DNA of 28,902 nt from Nitrogeniibacter sp050293885 (GTDB lineage: Bacteria; Pseudomonadota; Gammaproteobacteria; Burkholderiales; Rhodocyclaceae), in assembly GCA_050293885.1 (NCBI GenBank), contig JBNKNO010000041.1:1-28902 (forward strand). Direction: 5' to 3'. Position numbers and translations under genes: made by a program. Positions 1-8,284 of the stretch are shown here, one piece after another (positions within the stretch are counted from its first letter, which is position 1; every line of letters starts with the position of its first letter). The notes below the pieces were generated by a model. It had not been told where the DNA came from. It saw only the letters and a list, made by a program, of their open reading frames with translations, and searched no databases.

Positions 1-269
1 TGGCGCATTTTCCGGCGCTCGAACTCACCGTGGTGCTGGGCCAGTACGCCATGGACTACCACCTGCAGACCGGCCGCACGGCACTGACCGGGGTGGTGCG
101 CGACTGGCGGCGTCATTGGCCCCGCGTGTTGCCCTTGCCGCATCCGAGCCCGCGCAACAACCGCTGGCTGGTGCGCAACCCGTGGTTTGCCGAGGAGGTG
201 TTACCGGCGCTGCGCGCCCGTGTGGCCGAGGTGTTGGGACCGGGGGGTGCTGGCGCCCCCCGGACATGA
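1..269 (+). CDS. Uracil-DNA glycosylase family protein, C-terminal part
   Basis: The gene is cut by the left window edge; the reading frame is open from base 3 and stops with TGA at 267-269, leaving about 88 residues. The visible part contains PHPSPRN followed by a run ending NPWFAEEVLPALRARV. A His-Pro-Ser loop followed by an Asn-rich stretch is the second active-site motif of the uracil-DNA glycosylase superfamily, and the tail resembles the UDG-like proteins often annotated simply as uracil-DNA glycosylase family. Such enzymes remove uracil or related damaged bases from DNA. The catalytic N-terminal motif lies outside the window, so subfamily and activity cannot be judged. The last residues are Gly/Ala/Pro-rich and probably unstructured. 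Confidence 0.7.
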   Translation, partial: AHFPALELTVVLGQYAMDYHLQTGRTALTGVVRDWRRHWPRVLPLPHPSPRNNRWLVRNPWFAEEVLPALRARVAEVLGPGGAGAPRT

Positions 270-385
270 CCGCCCGCGCGGGGTCGTCTTCTTGCGCGGC
301 CCGGATCGGTATCTTGGTGGTCGGCGAGGCATGTCTGCTACAGTCGGTCGCTATTCGCCCGTCGCTACCGGAGAGATCCCCCACC

Positions 386-817
386 ATGAATCGTCGTCAT
401 TTCTTTCGTCAGGCCGCCGGTCTGGCCGCGTTGCCGCTGGCCGGCTTCTCCTTGAGCGGGTGCAGCCAGGCGGCGCCCGTGGATGTGAAGTGGGGCGAGT
501 CGACCTGCGCGGTGTGCAACATGGTGATTGCCGAGAAGCGCTTTGCGGCGCAGATTCGCGACGCGGCCGGCAAGCATCATCTGTTTGATGATGTGGGCTG
601 TGGCATCCGTTGGCTGAAGACGCAGGGCGTCCCGGAGGACAAGGTCAGCTTCTGGGTGATGGACTACCGGGGCGGCTACTGGGTCGACGCTTTCAAGGCG
701 CAGTACCTGCCCGGCAAGCCGAGCCCGATGGGTTACGATCTGGCGGCCTTGACCGTGCCGGGCGAGGGCATCCCTTTCTCGCAGGCCAGGGACCGGGTGC
801 TCGCCAAAGTCGAGTGA
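386..817 (+). CDS. NosL-like copper-binding Tat lipoprotein
   Basis: A 143-residue exported protein. The N-terminus has a twin-arginine-like stretch (RRHFFRQ, residues 3-9), a hydrophobic segment and a lipobox LSGC, with Cys26 the expected lipidation site. The mature protein carries C41-x-x-C44-x-M46 (CAVCNM), the metal-binding signature of the NosL family, which delivers Cu(I) during nitrous oxide reductase maturation. Length fits NosL proteins. A purine-rich GGAGAG precedes the ATG. No other nos genes are visible: the upstream neighbour is a DNA glycosylase and the downstream neighbour is a convergent PEBP lipoprotein 14 bp away. It may therefore be a stand-alone NosL paralogue with a more general copper or metal-sensing role. 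Family assignment is fairly sure; a specific role in N2O reduction is not shown. Confidence 0.8.
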   Translation: MNRRHFFRQAAGLAALPLAGFSLSGCSQAAPVDVKWGESTCAVCNMVIAEKRFAAQIRDAAGKHHLFDDVGCGIRWLKTQGVPEDKVSFWVMDYRGGYWVDAFKAQYLPGKPSPMGYDLAALTVPGEGIPFSQARDRVLAKVE

Positions 818-831
818 GCGCGACGGTGGGG

Positions 832-1380
832 TCAGTAGCGGCCGAGTTCGATGCGCTGTTCGGCCAATAGTTGATTGTGCTCATCGGCGTCGGTGGCTTT
901 GTAGACCGCCAACACGTCGGCCACATAGCGGTGGCCTTTGCCGCCTGAACAGGGCGCCAGATAGCCTTGCGAGGCAAATGCGCCGGAGGTTCGCGCCGGT
1001 CGTTCGATGAAGGCGCCGTCGGGCATGGTGACCGAGTAGCCGGTGATGGCCGGGAGTTGCGCCTGTTCGCCCTTGATCCAGAAGCCGATGGTGCCGTGCC
1101 CACCGCTACGTGCGAGCGTGGGGTGGTCGAGATCGTTGAACTGGATGATGATGGCATTGGCGCCCGCCGGAATGCCGTTGACGATCAGCGACGGGCTGAC
1201 GTCTTTGCCGCCGAAGTTGGAGCAGATGCCCGATTGCGGGATGCGCTCGCCATCCCATGATTTTTCCGCAAACGCGACATCCAGGCCGGGGAGCGTTTTT
1301 GTCGCCGCCCGGTACCCGCCCGACGACGCGCATCCGGCAAGGCTCAGCACGGTGATCAGCAGCAGGAGTCGGCGGGACAT
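832..1380 (-). CDS. YbhB/YbcL (PEBP) family lipoprotein
   Basis: 182 residues with a short basic N-terminus, a hydrophobic core and a lipobox LAGC (Cys17), so probably a lipoprotein. The mature domain has the ligand-pocket motifs of the phosphatidylethanolamine-binding protein family in bacterial form: GKDVSPSL near residue 59, a DLDHP segment, and GTIGFW. Bacterial YbhB/YbcL proteins have this fold, but their ligands are mostly unknown and the historical name 'Raf kinase inhibitor-like' does not imply a kinase role. It is transcribed alone, convergent with the NosL-like gene, and a possible promoter lies just upstream on the minus strand at 1440-1469. Fold assignment is confident; function is open. 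Confidence 0.82.
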   Translation of the reverse strand: MSRRLLLLITVLSLAGCASSGGYRAATKTLPGLDVAFAEKSWDGERIPQSGICSNFGGKDVSPSLIVNGIPAGANAIIIQFNDLDHPTLARSGGHGTIGFWIKGEQAQLPAITGYSVTMPDGAFIERPARTSGAFASQGYLAPCSGGKGHRYVADVLAVYKATDADEHNQLLAEQRIELGRY

Positions 1381-1439
1381 GAATATCTCCGAAGGGCAAA
1401 ACGACAGATTCTAGTCGACATGGGCATGCCGACTAAATA

Positions 1440-1469
1440 TTTATGTGCCATTTTGGTGCATTTTGTCAT
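1440..1469 (-). promoter_or_regulatory. Possible sigma70-type promoter for the PEBP lipoprotein gene
   Basis: On the minus strand, ATGACA (1464-1469) and CATAAA (1440-1445) are separated by 18 bp in a locally AT-rich stretch about 60 bp upstream of the start codon. Each hexamer is close to the TTGACA/TATAAT consensus but not perfect. Assigned by eye from sequence only. Confidence 0.35.
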
Positions 1470-1538
1470 GCGACCCGGGTTCGTTTTACGAAATGAAACA
1501 TTCCGGCGCGTATCGGGCGTGACGCGTACAGCGGAGGG

Positions 1539-2447
1539 TCACTGGGTTGGGGTGCGCAGGCGAGTGGCCAGTGCGCGGGCAAGCAGCCTGGCGGCGGGCG
1601 GATAAAGGCGCAGGAACAACTCGGGTTCGATGAGTTCGATTTCCATGAGGCGCAAGCCCTGGTCGCTGCGCGCCATGTCGACCCGAGCGTAGAGCGGCGG
1701 CTGCGGGCACGCACGCACGGCGGCGTGCGCGAACGCGATTTCCGCCTGGCTTGGTGTGTGGGGGTGGACACGGCCGCCATGATCGTCTTGCACACGAAAG
1801 TCGCCGGCCTGCGCTGTTTTGCGCACGGCGTGAGTGACGCGACCGTCGATCACGATGAGTGACAATTCGCCTTCGGTGGCGATGGCCGATTGGAACGCTT
1901 GAATCAGCATGGCCTCGTTGGCCAGACAGCGCGCCAAGGTACGCTGGTGCCGCTCGGCATCGGCACGCGTGGCCCGCCAGGTCAGCCGGGCGCCGCTTGA
2001 GATGGCCGGTTTGACGACGACTTCATCCCACTGTTGGCGATCGAGCCACTGCGCCAGCGTGGTGCTTGTTGCCTTTTCGAGAAACACGGTCGGGACGATA
2101 TCAACGCCACGCTCGGCCAGATCGGCGAGGTAGTGTTTGTCGAGATTCCAGCGGATCAGCGCGGCGTCGTTGAACAGCGGTAGATGGGCGGAGACACGAT
2201 CGAGCCAGGCGCGGAATTCGTCAATACGCTCGACATAGTCCCAGGTGGAGCGGAACACGGCCGCGCGCGCATTGCGCCAGTCCATGCTGGCATCGGACCA
2301 TGCGCGGCGTTCAACCTGCAGATCGAGCGCACGCAGCGCGTCGATCAGCAGGCCTTCCTCGGTGGCAATCTGGGCGTGATACCAATCGTCGTCGTTCAAG
2401 TGCGTGTAGCGCTCATCCGTGAGCACGACGATGTCGGTCTGCGGCAT
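1539..2447 (-). CDS. ATP-grasp domain protein of unknown substrate
   Basis: 302 residues, no signal peptide, so cytoplasmic. The N-terminal pre-ATP-grasp region contains FRSTWDY. The centre has VVVKPAISSGA, an ATP-grasp lysine plus glycine-rich loop, and the C-terminal part has MEIELIEPELFL, which supplies the acidic metal ligands (normally a Glu/Asn pair; here E-L-I-E-P-E). This layout matches glutathione-synthetase/RimK-like ligases that join a carboxylate to an amine or thiol through an acyl phosphate; DcsG of cycloserine biosynthesis is a named protein of this general type. It starts 10 bp after the stop of the PHA depolymerase gene and is probably co-transcribed with it. Substrates cannot be deduced. 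The superfamily call is confident. Confidence 0.75.
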   Translation of the reverse strand: MPQTDIVVLTDERYTHLNDDDWYHAQIATEEGLLIDALRALDLQVERRAWSDASMDWRNARAAVFRSTWDYVERIDEFRAWLDRVSAHLPLFNDAALIRWNLDKHYLADLAERGVDIVPTVFLEKATSTTLAQWLDRQQWDEVVVKPAISSGARLTWRATRADAERHQRTLARCLANEAMLIQAFQSAIATEGELSLIVIDGRVTHAVRKTAQAGDFRVQDDHGGRVHPHTPSQAEIAFAHAAVRACPQPPLYARVDMARSDQGLRLMEIELIEPELFLRLYPPAARLLARALATRLRTPTQ

Positions 2448-2457
2448 GGCGCGTGGC

Positions 2458-3525
2458 TCAGGGCGCGTGGGCGCCCAGGCGCTCGATCATGCCCATGACG
2501 GCCTGGATCTGCGCGCCGTCGCGCGTTGCGTAGTCGGCGTCCTCGTAGCCCCACCAGTCCCAGCAGCCCTTGGGGTTGAACACCCAGCGCGGCCACCAGC
2601 CGGCCCAGGTCCAGCCGTAGCGGGGCGTGGTTTGCGGATAGAGCACGATCAGGCGGTTCGATTCGGCCCAGCGGTTGTAGCCGGCGCCTTCCACATAACG
2701 CCGGCCGATCTGATCGGCGCTTTGGCGGCAGCCGTGAAACGCCACATGAAGGCGACAACCGCCGGCGCGACAGCCGCTCGGAATATACACATAGCCGGTT
2801 TGCCCGAGGCCGAGCGCACCGGCGACATCGTTGAATGGCGTTTGGTCGAAGGCGATCAGATCGCCTCGCGCCGCATCTGCCTTGGGGGCGAGCGGGCCGA
2901 GCAACTGGGCCAGCAACTGCCCCGGGGCGTCGATGCCATCGCAGTGGTTGATGAACGGTGGCTCGGAGGTGGCGCAGGCGTTGGCGGCGGTGTCATCGGA
3001 GGAAAGCATGGCGTGGCCGGCGCCCGGCACCTTCACATAGGCCAGGGCGTCGCCACTGATCCAGGTGCGATAGAAGGCCGCCAGCGCGTCGACCACCGGG
3101 CGGGCCACGGTGCGGTCTTCGCCCCCCGACAACAGCCACACGCGATCGTTGGCGAGCCCGGTGGGCGGGTCGATGCGCCCGGCCGCGGCATCTTCATTGA
3201 CGCGCTCGACGCTGGCACGGGTGCTCGGTAGCGGGTCGTCCACATTGGGCGCCATGCAGTTGTCGAGGGCGCGCAGGGTGCTGCCGGCGGCGCATTCGTA
3301 AGGGCCGGCCGCCAGCACGCCGGCGCCGCTCACACGCCGGGAGTGGGCGACATGAAACTGCACGGCCATATAGCCGCCGGAGGAAATGCCCGACACGGTC
3401 AGGTGCTCGGTGTCGGCGCCCAGCGCCGGCAAGGCCGGGGCGGCCAGGCCGGGCGCGCTCATCAGGCCGACGGCAAGCAGCAGCGGCAGGCGCAGGCAAA
3501 CAGCGGGGAAACGAATCGGGGCCAT
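2458..3525 (-). CDS. Secreted short-chain PHA depolymerase, type 2 catalytic domain
   Basis: 355 residues from the ATG at 3525; a start 42 bp upstream is possible but has a weaker ribosome site and would put a hydrophilic extension before a normal signal peptide (residues 1-29, ending GLAAP). The lipase box GISSG (46-50, Ser48 nucleophile) lies near the N-terminus. Likely triad partners are Asp137 in GGEDRT and His171 in GAGH, and the oxyanion-hole motif FHGC (262-265) comes late. This order, lipase box before oxyanion motif, marks type 2 extracellular polyhydroxybutyrate depolymerases. No separate substrate-binding domain is visible, so it may act in the periplasm or on oligomers. Five-aromatic clusters near the C-terminus (WTWAGWW, WDWWGY) may form the polymer-binding face. 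It precedes the ATP-grasp gene. Confidence 0.82.
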   Translation of the reverse strand: MAPIRFPAVCLRLPLLLAVGLMSAPGLAAPALPALGADTEHLTVSGISSGGYMAVQFHVAHSRRVSGAGVLAAGPYECAAGSTLRALDNCMAPNVDDPLPSTRASVERVNEDAAAGRIDPPTGLANDRVWLLSGGEDRTVARPVVDALAAFYRTWISGDALAYVKVPGAGHAMLSSDDTAANACATSEPPFINHCDGIDAPGQLLAQLLGPLAPKADAARGDLIAFDQTPFNDVAGALGLGQTGYVYIPSGCRAGGCRLHVAFHGCRQSADQIGRRYVEGAGYNRWAESNRLIVLYPQTTPRYGWTWAGWWPRWVFNPKGCWDWWGYEDADYATRDGAQIQAVMGMIERLGAHAP

Positions 3526-3628
3526 CGGGGTCTGCTCTCTGTGTGACGGGCAAGTGCATTCAGTCATACTTTACTCAGACGCCATGCGACAAGTGGCGCA
3601 ATCCCCTACGACGAACAGGAGACTGACC

Positions 3629-4129
3629 ATGACAACAGTGACGCTACGGGGCAATCCGGTCGAAGTGGCCGGCACGTTGCCGGCAAAAGGTGGTGCGGCG
3701 CCGGACTTCAAACTGACCAACGGCGACCTGGGCGACGTGAGCCTTGCCGATTTTGGCGGCAAACGCAAAGTGCTCAACATTGTGCCCAGCCTCGATACGC
3801 CCACCTGCGCGACGTCGACGCGAAAATTCAATGCCGACGCTTCCAGCCTGCCGGATACCGTGGTGCTGGTGATCTCGGCGGATTTGCCGTTTGCAGCCAA
3901 GCGTTTTTGCACCACCGAGGGGCTCGCCAACGTGGTGCCCTTGTCCACCTTCCGCGCGCCGTCGTTCGCGGCCGACTACGGTGTCGCGCTGGCGTCCGGT
4001 CCGTTGGCCGGGCTTACCGCGCGCGCGGTGGTGGTGCTCGACAAGGACAACACCGTGCTGCACGCCCAACTGGTGCCCGAGATCGCCGAAGAGCCGGATT
4101 ATGAATCCGCCAAGGCCGCGCTGGGGTAA
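3629..4129 (+). CDS. tpx: Thiol peroxidase Tpx (atypical 2-Cys peroxiredoxin)
   Basis: 166 residues, cytoplasmic or periplasmic thioredoxin-fold peroxidase that reduces H2O2 and organic peroxides with electrons from thioredoxin. The peroxidatic cysteine is Cys60 in DTPTC and the resolving cysteine is Cys94 in KRFC, matching the Cys61/Cys95 pair of E. coli Tpx. The Thr and Arg expected around the active site (T57, R65) are present. The ATG at 3629 is preceded by AGGAG at 3617-3621. A longer in-frame extension exists upstream but lacks family similarity. It is divergent from the PHA depolymerase gene and ends at a strong terminator, so it is probably monocistronic. Confidence 0.95.
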   Translation: MTTVTLRGNPVEVAGTLPAKGGAAPDFKLTNGDLGDVSLADFGGKRKVLNIVPSLDTPTCATSTRKFNADASSLPDTVVLVISADLPFAAKRFCTTEGLANVVPLSTFRAPSFAADYGVALASGPLAGLTARAVVVLDKDNTVLHAQLVPEIAEEPDYESAKAALG

Positions 4130-4150
4130 CGGCATCGCGACCCGTGCTTG

Positions 4151-4178
4151 AGCGGCGGACCGGGTCCGCCGCTTTTTT
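4151..4178 (+). terminator. Rho-independent terminator of tpx
   Basis: A perfect 10-bp stem (4151-4160 with 4164-4173), CGG loop, then six T (4173-4178), 21 bp after the tpx stop codon. Confidence 0.93.
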
Positions 4179-4264
4179 GTGCGCGGCACAACTTGTTGGA
4201 ACTCGCTTCAGTCGCGTCTGGTCAGTGTCGATAGGGCTGTCAGGACAGAGCGGGAAGGAATCGG

Positions 4265-5227
4265 ATGCGTTTGCGTGGGGGCTGGTGTGTGCTGCTGTGT
4301 GTCGGCGTGGGGATGTCTGCGCAGACCGGGGCCGCCAATGTCACCGTGACGCTCAAGAACGGCGACGTGCTGCACGGCGAATTGCGCCGCGAGACGACGG
4401 AGGACATTCTCCTCAAACACCCGATTCTTGGCGAGATGGTGTTGCCGCGGGTCGACGTGCGCGAGTTCGTGGTCGGCGAGGGCACGCCGCCCCGCAAGGC
4501 GCCGCCCGCGAAGCCCGAAACCACCATCGCCAGCGTGCCCGATACCGGCCTGCTCGGCTCCGGTTGGCTGATGGATTGGCGCCGCCGCCTGGAGGCCGGG
4601 ATCAGTGGTGCTGCCGGGCAGTCCAGCAACCAGCAGGCGCACATCGGATTCATGGCCGACTTCGAAAACCCGGAAGTGCGTTGGCAGCAGCGGGCGCGCT
4701 ACTTCCGCGCGCAGAGCGATGGCCGGGAGACCGCCAACAGCGTCACCTTCAGCCTGAACCGGGACGACCTCCTGCCCGGTTCGCCGCGCTTTCGCTTTGC
4801 CGGCGGGCAGTTCGACCGCGACACCTTTCAGGCGTGGCGCAATCGCCTCGCGCTCAACGGCGGTCTGGGTTTCCAGGTCGCGGCCACGGAGCGCTACCGC
4901 CTGCTCACCCGTGGGGGTGTCGGTGCCACCTACATCTGGGGCGGGCCGAAGGGCGAGGAGATCGCGCCGGAGTTGCTGCTCGGTTTCGATATGGCGTGGA
5001 AGGTTTCCAGCCGCCAGTCGGTGAATCTGAGCAATGCGCTGTATCCCAGCCTCAAGGAGGGCGGCGAGTTTCGCAACGTCACCACCTTCGACTGGATCAT
5101 CAATCTGGACAAGGAGGTCGGCCTGGGACTCAAGCTCGGGGTGAACAACGAGCATGAATCCCGGCCCGAGGACGGCGGCGATCGCAACGATTTCAAATAC
5201 ACCAGTTCGCTGATCTGGCGACTGTGA
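4265..5227 (+). CDS. DUF481 family outer-membrane protein
   Basis: 320 residues. A signal peptide is seen at residues 1-24. Residues about 25-72 form a small domain with VTLKNGDVLHGEL and ILGEMVLPRVDVREF, the pattern of proteins that read a 'gain of hydrophilic loop' before a barrel. After a Pro-rich linker, residues about 100-320 consist of alternating amphipathic strands (RWQQRARYFRAQ, SRFRFAGGQFDRD type) ending in the terminal aromatic-x-Leu pattern IWRL typical of outer-membrane beta-barrels. DUF481 proteins such as YdiY fit this. AAGGAA precedes the ATG. It is preceded by the tpx terminator and convergent with the next gene. Substrate or transport role unknown. Confidence 0.75.
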   Translation: MRLRGGWCVLLCVGVGMSAQTGAANVTVTLKNGDVLHGELRRETTEDILLKHPILGEMVLPRVDVREFVVGEGTPPRKAPPAKPETTIASVPDTGLLGSGWLMDWRRRLEAGISGAAGQSSNQQAHIGFMADFENPEVRWQQRARYFRAQSDGRETANSVTFSLNRDDLLPGSPRFRFAGGQFDRDTFQAWRNRLALNGGLGFQVAATERYRLLTRGGVGATYIWGGPKGEEIAPELLLGFDMAWKVSSRQSVNLSNALYPSLKEGGEFRNVTTFDWIINLDKEVGLGLKLGVNNEHESRPEDGGDRNDFKYTSSLIWRL

Positions 5228-5240
5228 GCCGGCCGTGTGC

Positions 5241-6101
5241 TCAGCGCCAGGGGTGCGGCGTGAAATCCGGATCGCGGAACAGATGGCCGTCGACGCGTCG
5301 CCAGGCGCTGTGGCTGCCGGTGCGCAGGAACTGGGCCGCGTCGCGGTCGCCGGCGCGGGCGGCTGATTCGAACAAGGCGATGGCCGCCGTTCGGTCGGCC
5401 ATGATGCCGACACCGAAATACAGCGCCGTGGCGTAGAGCGTCATGCCGTTCAGGCGGTAGCCCGGGGTGTGCGCTTTGGCGGCGCGGGCGAGCATGGCGG
5501 TACTGCGCTCCATCTTGCGCGGCAGGCCGGCGCCGCTTTCATACATCTGCGAGGCCTGAATCATGGCGCCCGCGTGACCGTCTCGAATACACGCGGCAAG
5601 CACATTGAGCGTGGTTTCGTAGTCACCGCATTTTTCGACATCGAGCATCGTCGACGAAAAGTTACCGACGCTCACGCCGCAGTCGGTCGCCGCCGCCAGG
5701 CTGGGTTCCGGCACATGGTCATTGGCCGGGTCCGGCTGCAGACCGCGGCAAAACCGGTTCGGCGGATACCGGCGGGCGGCCGTCTGCGCCACGCTGTCGA
5801 GCCATTGTTCGATCTTTGCCGGATCGGGGTGGCCGGCGGCGACTTGCCAGGCGAGCTTCGAGCCGCCGCGGGTGTCGTCCCAATCGACCCACACCCGGAT
5901 GGCGCCGCCAGCGAGGCGGGTGATGCCCTCGAAACGGTCGTTGTCGAGTTGCGCCGAACGGTCGGCGTGCTGCACGACGGCCTGCCAGATGCGCACCGGG
6001 CCTTCGGGCAGGTGGCGGGGGCTGGCATGGCATGGGGGGGCGAGGGTCGCGGTCAGCGATACAAGCAGGCCGAGCAGGCGCAAGGCGCGACGGGCAGACA
6101 T
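5241..6101 (-). CDS. Exported Sel1-repeat protein, function unknown
   Basis: 286 residues with a basic N-terminus and hydrophobic signal sequence (1-26, cleavage near CHA-SP). Residues 30-110 contain a segment resembling surface-adhesion or stress-related periplasmic domains (VRVWVDWDD), which I do not recognise. Residues about 165-262 look like Sel1/TPR-like helical hairpins: GHAGAMIQASQMYESGAG and YATALYFGVGI...ALFESAARAGDRDA. There are four Cys in the mature part (118, 141, 158, 171) which could form disulphides in the periplasm. It is convergent with the DUF481 gene and separated by only 13 bp. Sel1 repeats generally mediate protein contacts; partner and role are unknown. Confidence 0.65.
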   Translation of the reverse strand: MSARRALRLLGLLVSLTATLAPPCHASPRHLPEGPVRIWQAVVQHADRSAQLDNDRFEGITRLAGGAIRVWVDWDDTRGGSKLAWQVAAGHPDPAKIEQWLDSVAQTAARRYPPNRFCRGLQPDPANDHVPEPSLAAATDCGVSVGNFSSTMLDVEKCGDYETTLNVLAACIRDGHAGAMIQASQMYESGAGLPRKMERSTAMLARAAKAHTPGYRLNGMTLYATALYFGVGIMADRTAAIALFESAARAGDRDAAQFLRTGSHSAWRRVDGHLFRDPDFTPHPWR

Positions 6102-6373
6102 GGAAAAGTCGAGAGGTGGACGATGGGACCATGCTAGTGGGTGGGCGCTCGGGCGCTAAGGGCATGTTGCCCATGTGCGGGGGTGCGAATCACCCGATGC
6201 GCCCGGGAATCGTCCCCAGCGAGATCACGCTGCGCGTTCTTGCATGCACCACTTAAGGTCATGTTTCCGCGTGAAAAATACGTGGAACACTGGTCGTCGG
6301 GGCTGGTGTCCACCTGTCCGAACCGCTAGAATCCGACCCCTTCCCCCATGCTTTTTTCAGCGCAGGACGCGCC
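6102..6373 (+). promoter_or_regulatory. Divergent intergenic region upstream of mnmG
   Basis: 272 bp without a gene, between the divergent Sel1 gene and mnmG. It contains a TAGAAT hexamer at 6327-6332 that could be the mnmG -10 box, with no convincing -35. A small inverted repeat GGGCA/TGCCC lies at 6160-6172. At 6262-6289 there are two half-sites resembling parS (CGTGAAA and ACGTGGAACA), discussed in the findings. No DnaA-box cluster was seen, so there is no evidence that oriC lies here. Confidence 0.4.
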
Positions 6374-8284
6374 ATGCTCTACCCATCCCGTTTCGATGTG
6401 ATCGTTGTCGGTGGCGGCCATGCCGGCACCGAGGCAGCGCTCGCCGCCGCCCGCATGGGCGCGCGTACGCTGCTGCTCACGCACAACATCGAGACGCTCG
6501 GGCAGATGAGCTGCAATCCGTCCATCGGCGGCATCGGCAAAGGCCATCTGGTCAAGGAAGTCGACGCGCTCGGCGGCGCCATGGCGGCGGCGACCGACGA
6601 AGGCGGCATCCAGTTCCGCATTCTCAATGCCTCCAAGGGGCCGGCGGTGCGCGCCACCCGCGCGCAGGCCGATCGGGTGCTGTACAAGGCGGCGATCCGC
6701 GAGCGATTGGAGAATCAAGAGAACCTCACCCTGTTCCAGCAGGCGGTGGACGACATCACTGTCGAGGGCCATCGCGTCACCGGGGTGGTGACGCAACTGG
6801 GCATCCGCTTCGAGGCGCCGACGGTGGTGCTCACGGCCGGCACCTTCCTCAATGGCTTGATTCATGTCGGGCTCACCAACCATTCGGGCGGGCGTGCGGG
6901 CGATCAGCCGTCGATTTCGCTGGGCGAACGCCTCAAGGAACTGAAGTTGCCGCAGGGCCGTTTGAAAACCGGCACGCCGCCGCGCATCGACGGGCGCACC
7001 GTCGATTTTTCGGTGATGACGGTGCAGCCGGGCGACGACCCGGTGCCGGTGTTCAGCTTTCTCGGCTCGGCCGAGCAGCACCCCGCGCAATTGCCATGCT
7101 GGATCACCAAGACCAACGCGCGCACCCACGACATCATCCGCAACAACCTGGATCGCTCGCCGATGTATTCCGGCGTGATCGAAGGCGTCGGGCCGCGCTA
7201 CTGCCCGTCCATCGAAGACAAGATTCACCGCTTTGCCGACAAGGACAGCCACAACATCTTCCTCGAACCCGAGGGGCTGCAGACGCACGAGATCTATCCG
7301 AACGGGATCTCCACCTCGCTGCCTTTCGATGTGCAGCTCGAGGTGGTGCGCAGCATTGCCGGCATGGAAAACGCGCACATCCTGCGCCCGGGGTACGCCA
7401 TCGAGTACGACTACTTCGATCCGCGCAACCTCAAGAGCAGCCTCGAGACCAAGACCTTCGACGGCTTGTTCTTCGCCGGCCAGATCAACGGCACCACCGG
7501 CTACGAAGAAGCGGCCGCGCAAGGGCTGCTGGCCGGGGCCAACGCCGCGCTGCAAGTGCAGGGGCGAGAGCCCTGGTGCCCGCGCCGCGACGAGGCCTAT
7601 CTTGGCGTGCTGGTCGACGACCTCATCACCCGTGGCGTGGCCGAGCCGTATCGCATGTTCACCTCGCGTGCCGAATTCCGCCTCTCGCTGCGCGAAGACA
7701 ATGCCGACCTGCGTCTGACCGAAAAGGGGCGCGAACTGGGCTTGGTGGATGACGCGCGTTGGGCGGCCTTCTGCGCCAAGCGTGAAGCCATCGAGCGCGA
7801 AACCGCGCGGCTCAAAGCGAGCTGGGCGCGGCCTGAAAACGTGCCGGCGGCGGCTGCCGAGCAGGCGGTCGGCAAGGCGCTGGAGCGCGAATACACCTTC
7901 TTCGAATTGCTGCGCCGCCCCGGTGTGCGCTATGCGGATTTGATGGCGCTGCCCACCGCGCCGGAAGATCCGCAGACCGATCCGCGGGTGGTCGAGCAAC
8001 TCGAGATCGCCGCCCAGTACCAGGGCTACATCGACCGTCAGCAGGACGAAGTGGCGCGTACCGCCAAGGCCGAGGCCACCGCGCTGCCCGACGACATCGA
8101 CTACAGCCAGGTGCGCGGTCTGTCGAAAGAAGTGCAGCAGAAACTCAGCGAGCACCGCCCGCAGACCATTGGTCAGGCCGGCCGTATTCAGGGCGTGACG
8201 CCGGCGGCCATCTCGCTGTTGCTGGTGCATCTGAAACGGCGGGGCGCGGCGTCCAGACTCGCCGCGGGGCGGGCGCAGGCATGA
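6374..8284 (+). CDS. mnmG: tRNA uridine-5-carboxymethylaminomethyl modification enzyme MnmG (GidA)
   Basis: 636 residues, the normal family length. With MnmE it installs the carboxymethylaminomethyl group on U34 of tRNAs reading split codon boxes, using FAD and methylene-tetrahydrofolate. The FAD dinucleotide motif GGGHAG is at 13-18, followed by the family signature SIGGIGKGHL near residue 50. KTGTPPRI, the conserved LKTGTPPR family motif, and GQINGTTGYEEA in the FAD domain are intact, as is the C-terminal helical MnmE/tRNA-binding region (DIDYSQVRGLS...). It overlaps rsmG by 4 bp (ATGA), so translation is probably coupled, and it heads the mnmG-rsmG-parA-parB run. Confidence 0.97.
   Translation: MLYPSRFDVIVVGGGHAGTEAALAAARMGARTLLLTHNIETLGQMSCNPSIGGIGKGHLVKEVDALGGAMAAATDEGGIQFRILNASKGPAVRATRAQADRVLYKAAIRERLENQENLTLFQQAVDDITVEGHRVTGVVTQLGIRFEAPTVVLTAGTFLNGLIHVGLTNHSGGRAGDQPSISLGERLKELKLPQGRLKTGTPPRIDGRTVDFSVMTVQPGDDPVPVFSFLGSAEQHPAQLPCWITKTNARTHDIIRNNLDRSPMYSGVIEGVGPRYCPSIEDKIHRFADKDSHNIFLEPEGLQTHEIYPNGISTSLPFDVQLEVVRSIAGMENAHILRPGYAIEYDYFDPRNLKSSLETKTFDGLFFAGQINGTTGYEEAAAQGLLAGANAALQVQGREPWCPRRDEAYLGVLVDDLITRGVAEPYRMFTSRAEFRLSLREDNADLRLTEKGRELGLVDDARWAAFCAKREAIERETARLKASWARPENVPAAAAEQAVGKALEREYTFFELLRRPGVRYADLMALPTAPEDPQTDPRVVEQLEIAAQYQGYIDRQQDEVARTAKAEATALPDDIDYSQVRGLSKEVQQKLSEHRPQTIGQAGRIQGVTPAAISLLLVHLKRRGAASRLAAGRAQA

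Noticed and set aside
6102..6373. An origin of replication near mnmG
   Set aside because: mnmG often lies close to oriC, but no DnaA-box cluster or AT-rich unwinding region was seen in this gap.
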